Assembly: GCF_914271485.1 (NCBI RefSeq)
Contig: NZ_CAJZAG010000012.1
Span: 62,001 to 126,000 of the forward strand
DNA length: 64,000 nt
Source: Cupriavidus pampae
Lineage (GTDB): Bacteria > Pseudomonadota > Gammaproteobacteria > Burkholderiales > Burkholderiaceae
Direction: 5' to 3'
Below the pieces are notes generated by a model, which did no database searches, was not told the DNA's origin, and saw nothing but the letters and a program-made list of their open reading frames with translations. The position numbers and the translations under genes are program-made. Positions 30,220-38,084 of the stretch are shown here, in pieces. How positions within the stretch are numbered: the stretch's first letter is position 1; each line of letters starts with the position of its first letter.

Positions 30220-31854
30220 ATGGCCAACAAGCATTACGTCATCGCCCTCCACCGTACCTTTGCGCCCATTATTGGCGGCGTAGAAAAAGGCACGATCATC
30301 TCCGCGCACGCCGAACTGGATGCGGCGCGCGCCAACGTCGACAAGCACAACCGCTATAACCACGCGACGCTTCACAAGCCGATGTTCGGCATCGTGGAGA
30401 GCCACACGGTGCTCACCAAGGGCGAGGCGTATCCGGAGCTGGCCGACAAGGTTCTCGCCGACAAGTACGATGCGGATGCGCTGCATGCCATGAAGTGTGT
30501 GCTGAATCCGAGCTGGCGCGGTGGCCGTCCGGTGACGGACGAGGAGATCGGCTGGATGATCGAGCCCCTCGGGCTGTCGCTGGACCTGCTGCGGATCCGC
30601 TATGAAGAGCGCGCTCAGGCTGAGCTCGATGCTTTGTACGTCGACCGCATCACGCTGGCCGAGCAAACGGCGCGCGTGCGGGCGGTCGGCGAGGCGCTTG
30701 CGAGCGAGCGCAGCCAGTTTTCCTATTCGTTTCCCGCCGTGGCCGGCATGCAGGCCGGGCGGGCCTACTACGCGGCTCAGGTGCCGTTCAACGTGCTGGT
30801 AAAGCTCTTCACGTTCGACGATGAAGAGGCCGTGCCGGCGCACCTGCGTGCGCAGCGCGTGCTCAACGAGCGCCGTGCCGAGGCCATTGGCGAGTACGTG
30901 GTCGAGAATCCGACCGCGTATATCCTGCCTGCCATCACGGCCAGCGTTTCGGCTGAAATGACGTTCGAACCGGTACCCGTCCCCGGCGCCGGCGGCCGTA
31001 TCGGCGTGCTGCACATCCCGATCGAAGCCACCATGCTCATCAACGATGGCCAGCATCGCCGGCGCGGGATCGAGCAGGCGCTGGCCGCCCGCCCGGACTT
31101 GCGCGACGAGACGGTCACCGTCACCATCTTTTTCGATCAGGGGTTGGAGCGATCGCAGCAGATGTTTGCCGACATCAATGGCAAGCAGGTGAAGCCGTCC
31201 TCCGCGATCAACGCGCTGTACGATCGCCGCAATCCATTCAACGCGTGGGTCCTGTCCGTGATCGACGTGGTACCGGGCCTGCGCGCGCGCATCGACGTGG
31301 AGAACAACACGGTGCCCGCCAAGTCGGCGAGGCTCTGGAGCCTGATCGCTTTCAAGAAATTCCTGTCCCTCCTCACGGGCATTACCGAGGCCAACGTGAC
31401 GACCCTCGACGAAGCCAGACTACGCGAGATCGACGGGTTCGTGGCGGCCTTCTTCGACGCCTGCGCCACGCACATCCCGGGTTGGCGCGCCATGATGGCG
31501 GGCGACATCAGCGCCTACGAAGTGCGCGAGGGCATGGTGATTGGGCACACGGTCTGGCTGGAGGCGCTGGCGGTGTTCGCGCGCCGCGCGCTCTTCACCG
31601 GCTACCTCGTCGATCACAACAACCCCGAGGAAGGAATCATCCGCCCCGATCTGGCGCTGTGGGAACGCATGGAAGCGCTGGCCAAGGTTGACGCCCGCAA
31701 GGAGTCGCGGATGTGGGCCGGCCGGTGCGTAGTACTCGGCAAGATGCAGAAAACCAGCGATGGCGTGAAGGGCAGCGCCATCCGGCTCCTGCGTCTGGCC
31801 AATGTGTCGCTCACCAAGGACCAGCTCGCGCTGGAGAAGCGGCTGGACGCCTGA
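30220..31854 (+). CDS. DGQHR-domain protein, DndB-like
   Basis: 544 residues. The signature DGQHR is exact at 276-280 (LINDGQHRRRGIEQAL), followed by FADINGKQVKPSSAI and ALYDRRNPF, which match DndB, the regulator of DNA phosphorothioation. The first ~160 residues are an extra helical region with no counterpart in DndB (about 350-370 residues). No dndCDE-like genes are in the window, so this is an orphan. Role may be regulatory or DNA-binding. Confidence 0.75.
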   Translation: MANKHYVIALHRTFAPIIGGVEKGTIISAHAELDAARANVDKHNRYNHATLHKPMFGIVESHTVLTKGEAYPELADKVLADKYDADALHAMKCVLNPSWRGGRPVTDEEIGWMIEPLGLSLDLLRIRYEERAQAELDALYVDRITLAEQTARVRAVGEALASERSQFSYSFPAVAGMQAGRAYYAAQVPFNVLVKLFTFDDEEAVPAHLRAQRVLNERRAEAIGEYVVENPTAYILPAITASVSAEMTFEPVPVPGAGGRIGVLHIPIEATMLINDGQHRRRGIEQALAARPDLRDETVTVTIFFDQGLERSQQMFADINGKQVKPSSAINALYDRRNPFNAWVLSVIDVVPGLRARIDVENNTVPAKSARLWSLIAFKKFLSLLTGITEANVTTLDEARLREIDGFVAAFFDACATHIPGWRAMMAGDISAYEVREGMVIGHTVWLEALAVFARRALFTGYLVDHNNPEEGIIRPDLALWERMEALAKVDARKESRMWAGRCVVLGKMQKTSDGVKGSAIRLLRLANVSLTKDQLALEKRLDA

Positions 31855-31949
31855 GGACGGTGCCTGACACCTCCCATCAAAGACCATCCTTCAATAACCC
31901 CGTTTGACCCGCGATAGCGGATTGTCTTACCCCCAATCTGGAGCCGCAA

Positions 31950-32156
31950 ATGAGCGTCACCATCGATAACGAGACCGCAGACCTGATCCGGACCATCGTC
32001 GGCTTTGCCGAGCGTTCGGGCGAAGAGTACAAGCACACGCGCGAGCTTACCGCCACGTCGCAAAGCAGCTGCATGACGATACGCGTGCCCACCGCGCTGC
32101 TGAACCGCATCCGCGAACTGGGCAACGCCATGGCGACCGTCCCCGCTGCCCGCTGA
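31950..32156 (+). CDS. 68-residue protein, possible antitoxin-like fold
   Basis: Begins MSVTIDNETADLIRT, then a charged linker and SSCMTIRVPTALLNRIREL, where a short strand is followed by a helix as in ribbon-helix-helix DNA-binding proteins. Too short to classify firmly. No toxin-like partner is obvious. Confidence 0.5.
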   Translation: MSVTIDNETADLIRTIVGFAERSGEEYKHTRELTATSQSSCMTIRVPTALLNRIRELGNAMATVPAAR

Positions 32157-32171
32157 CACGGTGCCGTGAAC

Positions 32172-32462
32172 ATGCCCTCCTCCATCACCGCCATCGCCGC
32201 CGCCGGCCCAGCCACCGGCCTCGCTGACGCCAAGGCCGTTAAGCCCCGCTTTGCCATCGCCCGCGATCGCGTGCAGCAGGTGGGCGGCGTGCCCGTCACG
32301 ACCCGCCGGTGGTGGGATGGCCAGCGCTTCGTCTCCGGCCGGGACGACGCCCAGCCGGCCAAGGCCTATGCCTCGGCAGGCCGGGCGCTCGCCGCGCTGC
32401 GGCAGATGGTCAAACGCAGTGTGGCGTTCGAGGACGAGTGCCGGCTCGTTGCGCTGCCCTGA
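32172..32462 (+). CDS. Hypothetical protein, 96 residues
   Basis: Starts MPSSITAIAAAGPA; a GTG two codons earlier is possible. Ala-rich disordered start, then TTRRWWDGQRFVSG and a helix. Its 3' end overlaps, tail to tail, the frame of the minus-strand gene ending at 32410. Family unknown. Confidence 0.5.
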   Translation: MPSSITAIAAAGPATGLADAKAVKPRFAIARDRVQQVGGVPVTTRRWWDGQRFVSGRDDAQPAKAYASAGRALAALRQMVKRSVAFEDECRLVALP

Positions 32463-32790
32463 CCAGCAGGACCCGGACCGTGGGCATTGCTGAACTCTTC
32501 CCCGACCAGGCGATCACCGATTGCCACCACACCGACGCCGCCCGCCGCGCAGGAATGAGCCAGTACACGAGATTCCGGTAATACCACATGATGAGCTCAT
32601 ACTCGGCGCATGGACGCCGCCCGCCATTGCCGTCGGGTACATAGCTATCCCGCGTCGTGTCATCGCAATACTCCAGCATGAGCCGCGACAAATGCCACCA
32701 GTGAACCAACTGACGCGCATGAAGTGCCTTGGCCACTGTCATCCCAGCGGCCAACTCTTCCGTATAGGTGCGGATCGCATGCTCCAGCAC
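32410..32790 (-). CDS. Hypothetical protein, 126 residues
   Basis: Helical N-terminal ~75 residues rich in Trp, His and Tyr (HARQLVHWWHLSRLM, ELIMWYYRNLVYWL). The last ~40 residues overlap the convergent gene and look less coding, so the true end may be earlier or truncated. Family unknown. Confidence 0.45.
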   Translation of the reverse strand: MLEHAIRTYTEELAAGMTVAKALHARQLVHWWHLSRLMLEYCDDTTRDSYVPDGNGGRRPCAEYELIMWYYRNLVYWLIPARRAASVWWQSVIAWSGKSSAMPTVRVLLVRAAQRAGTRPRTPHCV

Positions 32791-32879
32791 GTCCGGCCAG
32801 AGCGTGGGGCCGGGGAATCAACTATTTTCCAAAGGCCTTGCGGCCCGCCGCGCCCCGGTCCGGGGCAGCTCAAAGGAAA

Positions 32880-33176
32880 TCAGTTGCAGTTGATTTTGGG
32901 ATCGCCAACCAGCTGCGTGTTGGTCCACGTTGTAGGGTGATGCAGCACCCACCCATCTGCTTTCAGTGGCACGCCGAACGATCTGTTGAAGCTCTGTTGC
33001 GGAGCGTTATCGGCGACCAAGGTGTAGCTCACGCTGCAGTTCCATGCCTTGTCGTCGGTGTTCGTGGCAAAGATGTAGAAGTTGGAGCCGGACGCTTCCC
33101 AACGGAATGCGGGATAGGCGTAGGCGGCGCCTGCAAAGCAGGCCGCTAAAACAACAGCTAGACGAAGTTTGCGCAT
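32880..33176 (-). CDS. Small exported protein
   Basis: 98 residues with a clear signal peptide (MRKLRLAVVLAACFAGAAYA, cleavage after AYA). The mature part is beta-rich with two Cys (WNCSVSYTLV and the terminal INCN), which could form one disulfide in the periplasm. Family unknown. Confidence 0.7.
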   Translation of the reverse strand: MRKLRLAVVLAACFAGAAYAYPAFRWEASGSNFYIFATNTDDKAWNCSVSYTLVADNAPQQSFNRSFGVPLKADGWVLHHPTTWTNTQLVGDPKINCN

Positions 33177-33359
33177 GGGGCCCTCCAGTTGATGGTGCGG
33201 CGAAACGTGCGGCCGCCGCCCTCACCGTTGCGAGCGGGAGCTCGTATGACTCGCTTGACGAATGTGGCAAGATCGCGAGATTCGCGCGGCATCGCCACAT
33301 GTGTCGGCGCTCAATCAAGTGACAGGTTCGCGCATCTTGTCACCGCTGATCTGTCGGTC

Positions 33360-33375
33360 TGTGCGGTTCCGCACA
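33360..33375. promoter_or_regulatory. Palindrome TGTGCGG-TT-CCGCACA
   Basis: Perfect 7+7 dyad just downstream of the nuclease stop (33397). Could be the stem of a weak terminator or a binding site. Confidence 0.35.
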
Positions 33376-33396
33376 ATACGCGGAGGGCGGGCGAGA

Positions 33397-34908
33397 TCAC
33401 ATGGTGTCCTCATCCGTGGCCGGCACGCCGAACAGTTCCGCATACGGCAGAATGTCCTTCAGGTCGTCCCAGAACAGCAGCTTGTGCGTCTGCCTCACGA
33501 GTTCCGGATAGAACTGGTTCGCATAGGGCCGCAGCATCCACGTCGCGTATGCCGGTTGCGTTTTCGGTCGGAAAAACGATTCGATCCCGGTGGCGCTCGC
33601 CACAAGCGCCCCACCGAAGAAGTCGTCGACCGAGGTGATCGTGTAAGGCATCTCCTGCAGCACCGCCTCGGGGATCGCAGCCTTTTGGAGACCCGCCACG
33701 ATCAGCGCATTGAGCTTGGCAACCATCCACGGCGCAAACAGGTGCCAGTCTTCCAATGTGAGCACCACGGGGTAGATCGGCAGACGATCCGGTCGCCACG
33801 CTGTCAGGCCTCCCTCAGCGTCGCGAATGTTCTTGTACAGTTGCACGACAAACTTGGCCATCGCGTCCAACTGGCCTTCCACCGCCGCCACGTCGCCTGC
33901 CATTTTCGCTTCAAGACGCACCCGCTTTGTCTTGCACTCAAAGAAGAGGTGGCCCGTGCGATCACTCACAATCCAGTCCGCCCCGTGCTTCTGGTTCCTG
34001 CCCACTTGATACGGCGTCTCCGCCTGCACGCGGTACATCGGTCCCGGGAAGATCTCGTGCAGCGCATCGCCGACATAGGTCTCGAAGGCTTTTCCGAAGG
34101 CGTTCCCGAACTCCGCATCGTTGACGAGCGCGTAATACACCCCTTGCGCAAACGCCCGCAGCTGCAGCTCCGGCACCGGTGCCGTGAATCGATGCGGGAA
34201 GGCCGAATCCAGCTGGATCAGCGGCGTCGCTTCGAGCGCGTTCCATGTGTACGCCCAGTTCCGGTCGTAACGCTGCGCGCTCTGCAGCCGCTCGCGCAGG
34301 CCGTCGACCGTCGTGATAATGGGCGCGTAGAACCGCGCCACCTCCTCAGGCGCGATCCGGATGTCCGCGAAGTTACGGCGCGTGTCCACGTATGGCAGGC
34401 CCATGAGTTCGCCGCCACCGACCATCCCGATCTGAAACACCTTGCGCACGTCCACGCCCAACATGCGCTCCAAGATGCGGGCGACATCTGGTGTGCGCAG
34501 TAGCCGCCAGTACCGCAGCAGCCCCACGTGCGCGCTGTGCTCGAACCAAGGGGCCTGCTGGTGCGCGATCGCCGACGCCTCGTCCATCACCGTCTGCGGC
34601 GTGATGACCTGCTTGTGGATCTTCTCACCAAGGGCCTTGACCCCGTTGATGGCGTCGGCGAAGTCATCGTACTGCCGGAACGTCCGACCGTGGTCCCCAG
34701 CGTTGAGGACCAGCTCACGCACCAGCAGGCTGATTTCCCATGGCTGGACGCGCCCTCTCAGGCTTCGCATGGGATAGGGGCAGTCTTTGCCGTTACGGAT
34801 GTGCTGGAAAATGAACCACAGCTGGTGCAGGCACGGGCGCAGCGCGTAGCGACGCAGCCGGTTGCGTAGTGGCTTGTAAAGGTGGTAGTACACGATCGCT
34901 GCGGGCAA
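33397..34908 (-). CDS. PD-(D/E)xK nuclease-like protein, 503 residues
   Basis: The nuclease core is at about residues 270-330: a helix with Glu276, then GADWIVSD (Asp311), a turn, and LFFECKTKR (Glu324-x-Lys326), the D...ExK arrangement of restriction-endonuclease folds. The first 250 residues are helical with no known domain, the last 170 are alpha/beta. A 66-residue gene lies 33 bp upstream on the same strand. No methyltransferase partner is adjacent, so this is more likely a single-protein or two-gene defence factor than a classic restriction enzyme; that is inference. Confidence 0.65.
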   Translation of the reverse strand: MPAAIVYYHLYKPLRNRLRRYALRPCLHQLWFIFQHIRNGKDCPYPMRSLRGRVQPWEISLLVRELVLNAGDHGRTFRQYDDFADAINGVKALGEKIHKQVITPQTVMDEASAIAHQQAPWFEHSAHVGLLRYWRLLRTPDVARILERMLGVDVRKVFQIGMVGGGELMGLPYVDTRRNFADIRIAPEEVARFYAPIITTVDGLRERLQSAQRYDRNWAYTWNALEATPLIQLDSAFPHRFTAPVPELQLRAFAQGVYYALVNDAEFGNAFGKAFETYVGDALHEIFPGPMYRVQAETPYQVGRNQKHGADWIVSDRTGHLFFECKTKRVRLEAKMAGDVAAVEGQLDAMAKFVVQLYKNIRDAEGGLTAWRPDRLPIYPVVLTLEDWHLFAPWMVAKLNALIVAGLQKAAIPEAVLQEMPYTITSVDDFFGGALVASATGIESFFRPKTQPAYATWMLRPYANQFYPELVRQTHKLLFWDDLKDILPYAELFGVPATDEDTM

Positions 34909-34941
34909 TGTGGCGAGGACGGCATTATCGCCCGCGACGAT

Positions 34942-35142
34942 CTATATTTTGTCGGGCTTTTCGAGTGCGGCCTTGCGATCGCGCTCGTGCAGCACCCGCA
35001 GATGCCGCTCAGGGTCTGGATTGCTGAGGACATCCGCAGAGACGGCGTCGTCGCCCTCCGGCCGGGGACGCTCGCCCAGCTTCTTGCGCATGCGCTCCAA
35101 TATCTCGGGCGTGGGCGCCGTCGCTTTCCGTGTACGTGTCAT
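34942..35142 (-). CDS. 66-residue partner of the nuclease
   Basis: Highly charged (MTRTRKATAPTPEILERM..., ending KAALEKPDKI), mainly helical, probably partly disordered. Same strand and 33 bp from the nuclease gene; likely co-transcribed. It could be an inhibitor or DNA-binding adaptor. Confidence 0.55.
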   Translation of the reverse strand: MTRTRKATAPTPEILERMRKKLGERPRPEGDDAVSADVLSNPDPERHLRVLHERDRKAALEKPDKI

Positions 35143-35175
35143 CGTTCAAACAATACCAGCTTGCATTCGTTGACA

Positions 35176-35346
35176 TTACATTACACCAAGCGACATCGCC
35201 AACTCAGTAGTGGCATCAGTCTTCGTGGCCGCCGGCCTCCACATGGCCGCATTTGATCCCCGATATCGTTGCCACGCGCCCGCGTCTTCCGCCGTCGGCA
35301 CCACGGCCGCGTAGCGCTCTGGCATGATGGTGTCGTTGGTTTCCAT
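35176..35346 (-). CDS. Possible 56-residue protein
   Basis: Starts METNDTIMPERY eight bases after the preceding stop, with GAGGAA upstream. Ends ATTELAMSLGVM. Moderate coding character. Family unknown. Confidence 0.45.
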   Translation of the reverse strand: METNDTIMPERYAAVVPTAEDAGAWQRYRGSNAAMWRPAATKTDATTELAMSLGVM

Positions 35347-35354
35347 GTGCTGGT

Positions 35355-36044
35355 TTATTCCTCTGTGCCCGCCAGCCGCTGTGCGCAGGCCGCAAACACG
35401 CGTGCGTCGTTGCGGCACCGCTGCCCGTGGGTCCAGCCCTCGATCTGCTGCACGGCTTGCTCCCCGCCCTCCAGTAACACGCGCTCGACGATAGCCTCCA
35501 CTTGCGCCTGCGCATAGCACCGGCCATCGGTCATGAGGATCTGCAGGACGCCCGTGCGATCGAGCAACGCATGGATTTTAGGGAACTGGGCCGCCCACGC
35601 GGCCTGCAGGCGATCCGGGGAAACCGTGGCCCGCACATAGACGGCATACAGCGTCTCGAATTCCTGCTCGACATCCGTGGCCAGTGGGGGCCGGCAGCGG
35701 CCGGCGGCCACCGCCCGGAAGTCCTCCGCGAGTCCGCTCAGCCAGATCGTGGTACCGAGCATAGCCTCGGGCGGAAACGCCACCTCCCACTGGCCGTTCG
35801 CCTGCACGAAGAGCACCGTCATCGACCGCTCGATCTGCGTCAGCGCGCGCCAGAAACGGTCCCAGCTGCGCCCCTTGGCGACGTTGGCGCGGCACACCAG
35901 CGCAAAGAGGTGCAGCGCCACGGCACGTGGCACGTCGACCCACAGGTCCGTGCCCGGATAGAGCCGGAGGTGAGCGCCGCTGGCGCCCAGTTCGATCGGT
36001 GGCCGCGTGGTGCCCCCGCGCGGCCGTTGGGGCATCGTCATCAT
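35355..36044 (-). CDS. Hypothetical protein, 229 residues
   Basis: ATG overlaps the TGA of the preceding gene. Helical and Trp-rich (VAKGRSWDRFWRALTQIE, GQWEVAFPPEAML). No signal or membrane segment. Part of a chain of overlapping minus-strand genes from 39.6 to 35.2 kb. Family unknown. Confidence 0.6.
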   Translation of the reverse strand: MMTMPQRPRGGTTRPPIELGASGAHLRLYPGTDLWVDVPRAVALHLFALVCRANVAKGRSWDRFWRALTQIERSMTVLFVQANGQWEVAFPPEAMLGTTIWLSGLAEDFRAVAAGRCRPPLATDVEQEFETLYAVYVRATVSPDRLQAAWAAQFPKIHALLDRTGVLQILMTDGRCYAQAQVEAIVERVLLEGGEQAVQQIEGWTHGQRCRNDARVFAACAQRLAGTEE

Positions 36045-36610
36045 GGTGTGGGTCCGTAGGTGACCTGCTGCGCCATGTCCGTCAGGAACCGGCGCATGGC
36101 GGGGACGTCTGGCGCGCCGGCCAGCACGCCGTCCACGCCATAGGGATTGGTGAACCAGAGAACGCCATCGGCGTATTTCAGCGAGTGCTCGCGCACCTGC
36201 TCGATATGGCCAGCGAGCAGCCTGCCGCTCAGCATTTCGGGGCGCGGCAGTTGCAGCGCGGCCCAATCGTCGCGGGCCACGAGGACCGCCACACGCATCT
36301 GCTCGGCCGCCTCGGCGGCTTCGGCCATGCGCTCCGCCTCGCGCTCGGCGCGCCAGTCCGCCCAGCCCTTGACGCCCTCCGCGTAGGCCTCGGCCAGAAT
36401 CGGCACGTCCACCAGCAGCAGCGGGCACGGCGCATCGCCGGCCACACGCGTGAGCGCGTCCAGTGCGCGCTCCAGCGCCTGCGCGTGGCCGTCATCTGCG
36501 CGCCCGTCGGCGTAGATCTGCGTGAGCGCCCAGCTGCACCGTACCTGCAGCGCCAAGGCGAACAGATCGGGCGCACCAGACCGGCTCAGGACTTCAGCGG
36601 CCGCTCGCAT
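36041..36610 (-). CDS. Hypothetical helical protein, 189 residues
   Basis: Long Ala/Glu-rich helices (AEREAERMAEAAEAAEQM) after a domain with CPLLLVDVPILAEAY. Overlaps its neighbours on both sides, indicating translational coupling. Family unknown. Confidence 0.6.
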   Translation of the reverse strand: MRAAAEVLSRSGAPDLFALALQVRCSWALTQIYADGRADDGHAQALERALDALTRVAGDAPCPLLLVDVPILAEAYAEGVKGWADWRAEREAERMAEAAEAAEQMRVAVLVARDDWAALQLPRPEMLSGRLLAGHIEQVREHSLKYADGVLWFTNPYGVDGVLAGAPDVPAMRRFLTDMAQQVTYGPTP

Positions 36611-36923
36611 CGACGTCCCCGAGCGCGCGCCCGGTTGCCAGATCGGTGAGGAGGTAGCGCCCGTTGGACAGCGGCGTAATCGCCGTGTCCGAGTGCTGCT
36701 TGGCCAGCGCCCGGACCACGCAGGCCTTGCGGTAGGCGGCGCGGCGCTGGCGCCATGCGGACGCTACGGCGGCCATCACGGCCATCCCAAGCAGCACGGC
36801 GATGCCGAAAGCCAGCCATTGCAGGGCGACGCGGCGGCCCTCGTCGGGCATCCAGTACAGGCCCAAGGCGAAGCAGGCAACTGAGGCGCAGACGGTCATT
36901 CCAGTTTGTACGAAAGGGGGCAT
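36594..36923 (-). CDS. Small membrane protein, 109 residues
   Basis: Two membrane segments (about residues 8-25 and 35-58), then a basic cytosolic tail with LSNGRYLLTDLATG. Overlaps the next gene by 17 bp. Function unknown. Confidence 0.6.
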   Translation of the reverse strand: MPPFVQTGMTVCASVACFALGLYWMPDEGRRVALQWLAFGIAVLLGMAVMAAVASAWRQRRAAYRKACVVRALAKQHSDTAITPLSNGRYLLTDLATGRALGDVDASGR

Positions 36924-36983
36924 GGGGATCTCCTATGTAAGGGGGAATAGCGGGAATGCGGGAATGCTGGATAACGGGGGCGG

Positions 36984-37310
36984 TCAGTGGGCCGGCGTGG
37001 CGAGGCCCAGCATCTCGGCCAGCCGGGACTCGCTCAGGTCCGGAATGCTCACGGGGGGCTTGGCCTTTAGCACCAGCCGCACGATGTGGCGCATCTCGGT
37101 GTCGTGTGCGGCCATGCGGCGCTGCGCGTCGGCGAGCTTGGCCTTGCTAGCGGAGATGGTGGCCGGGTCGGCGGGGACCTGCAGGGGCAGCGTGGCGGCA
37201 GCGGCTTGATCTTTGAGCGCTTGCAGCGCGCGGCGATAGGGTTCAGGCAGCAGGGAAACAGTCATATCAGGGTTAGCGTCGTCAATTGGCGATATGTGAA
37301 GCGTTGTCAT
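36984..37310 (-). CDS. Hypothetical protein, 108 residues
   Basis: Mostly helical; a coiled-coil-like region ASKAKLADAQRRMAAHD is followed by SIPDLSESRLAEML. Its start overlaps the stop of the zinc-ribbon gene. Family unknown. Confidence 0.6.
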   Translation of the reverse strand: MTTLHISPIDDANPDMTVSLLPEPYRRALQALKDQAAAATLPLQVPADPATISASKAKLADAQRRMAAHDTEMRHIVRLVLKAKPPVSIPDLSESRLAEMLGLATPAH

Positions 37311-37636
37311 GCCTGCTCACCCAGCGGATCCGCCAAGCGGTCCGGGGCCGGCCCCTTGGGCGGCTGCCGCAGCATTGCGGCGAGCTCGGGGGCAAAGGCA
37401 TCGAGCTTGCCGCTCGCCGCGTAGGCCCGCACACGAGCCAGTCCCTCGCTGTGGGCGATCAGTCCACAGTCGCTACAGATGCAAGCCTGCCGGGCGGCGT
37501 CGTACTGGCTGCTTGGATGGAAAGGCTTGAGTAACGCCTGCCCGCAGTGGGGACACTGCGTTGCAGTGACCGGAAACGGGCCTTCGTTGCAATCTGGGTC
37601 GCCGCAGCGCAGGAAGCAGCCGTCGGGGTTCGTCAT
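37307..37636 (-). CDS. Double zinc-ribbon-like protein, 109 residues
   Basis: Starts MTNPDGCFLRC. Cys pairs FLRCGDPDC, QCPHCG and CICSDCG suggest one or two structural zinc sites, followed by a helical tail. Dyad copy F lies 38 bp upstream of the start, so this gene probably begins a new transcription unit with the two genes after it. Confidence 0.6.
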   Translation of the reverse strand: MTNPDGCFLRCGDPDCNEGPFPVTATQCPHCGQALLKPFHPSSQYDAARQACICSDCGLIAHSEGLARVRAYAASGKLDAFAPELAAMLRQPPKGPAPDRLADPLGEQA

Positions 37637-37673
37637 GGTTAGGTCCTTCGCGGCACTACGGCCACAGGGTTGT

Positions 37674-37699
37674 CTCGTAACCCCCGCGTTTTCCGGGGG
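37674..37699. repeat. Intergenic dyad CTCGTAA-N9-TTTCCGGG (copy F)
   Basis: Strong copy, nine-base spacing, between the stop at 37719 and the start at 37636. Confidence 0.7.
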
Positions 37700-37718
37700 C
37701 GGGCGCACGCCGCCGCGC

Positions 37719-38084
37719 TTATGGCTCGGGCAACGCGCATTCAGACTGCGCCGGACTGGGCCGCCGCACTGCGCGCGTCGCTTCCTTGGCCCGACTGCGT
37801 ACAAACAGCGGCAGCTCGCGCCAGTCGGCCACGCCGGCGCAGGCTTCCGCGTCGTAGTGACGGCCTTCCGCTTCGATCCACACGTGGCCCGGATAGCCAT
37901 CATCAAAGGCATCGCGTTCCACGGCTACCATGCCATGGACGGCCAGTACGCCGATCGCCTCCCATGCGAACTCCTCGCACAGGCCGCGATTGATACCCTG
38001 CGCATCGGTCGCCTCGCCGCGCGCGAGCCACGCGTCGCGCAACGTCCGCAGCACGGAACTGATCGTGCTCCGCGTGTCCGTCAT
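37719..38084 (-). CDS. Hypothetical protein, 121 residues
   Basis: Starts MTDTRSTISSVLRT, overlapping the stop of the large gene upstream (ATGA). Contains GHVWIEAEGRHYDAEACAG, a His...Asp-x-Glu-x-Cys arrangement seen in transglutaminase-like folds, but too little to assign. Family unknown. Confidence 0.6.
   Translation of the reverse strand: MTDTRSTISSVLRTLRDAWLARGEATDAQGINRGLCEEFAWEAIGVLAVHGMVAVERDAFDDGYPGHVWIEAEGRHYDAEACAGVADWRELPLFVRSRAKEATRAVRRPSPAQSECALPEP

Noticed and set aside
29797..31056. 419-codon minus-strand frame
   Set aside because: Opposite strand of the DGQHR protein, whose family motifs fix the coding strand.
30220..31854. A complete Dnd phosphorothioation or Ssp system
   Set aside because: Only a DndB-like protein is found; no cysteine desulfurase, PAPS-reductase-like or ATPase partners occur in the window.
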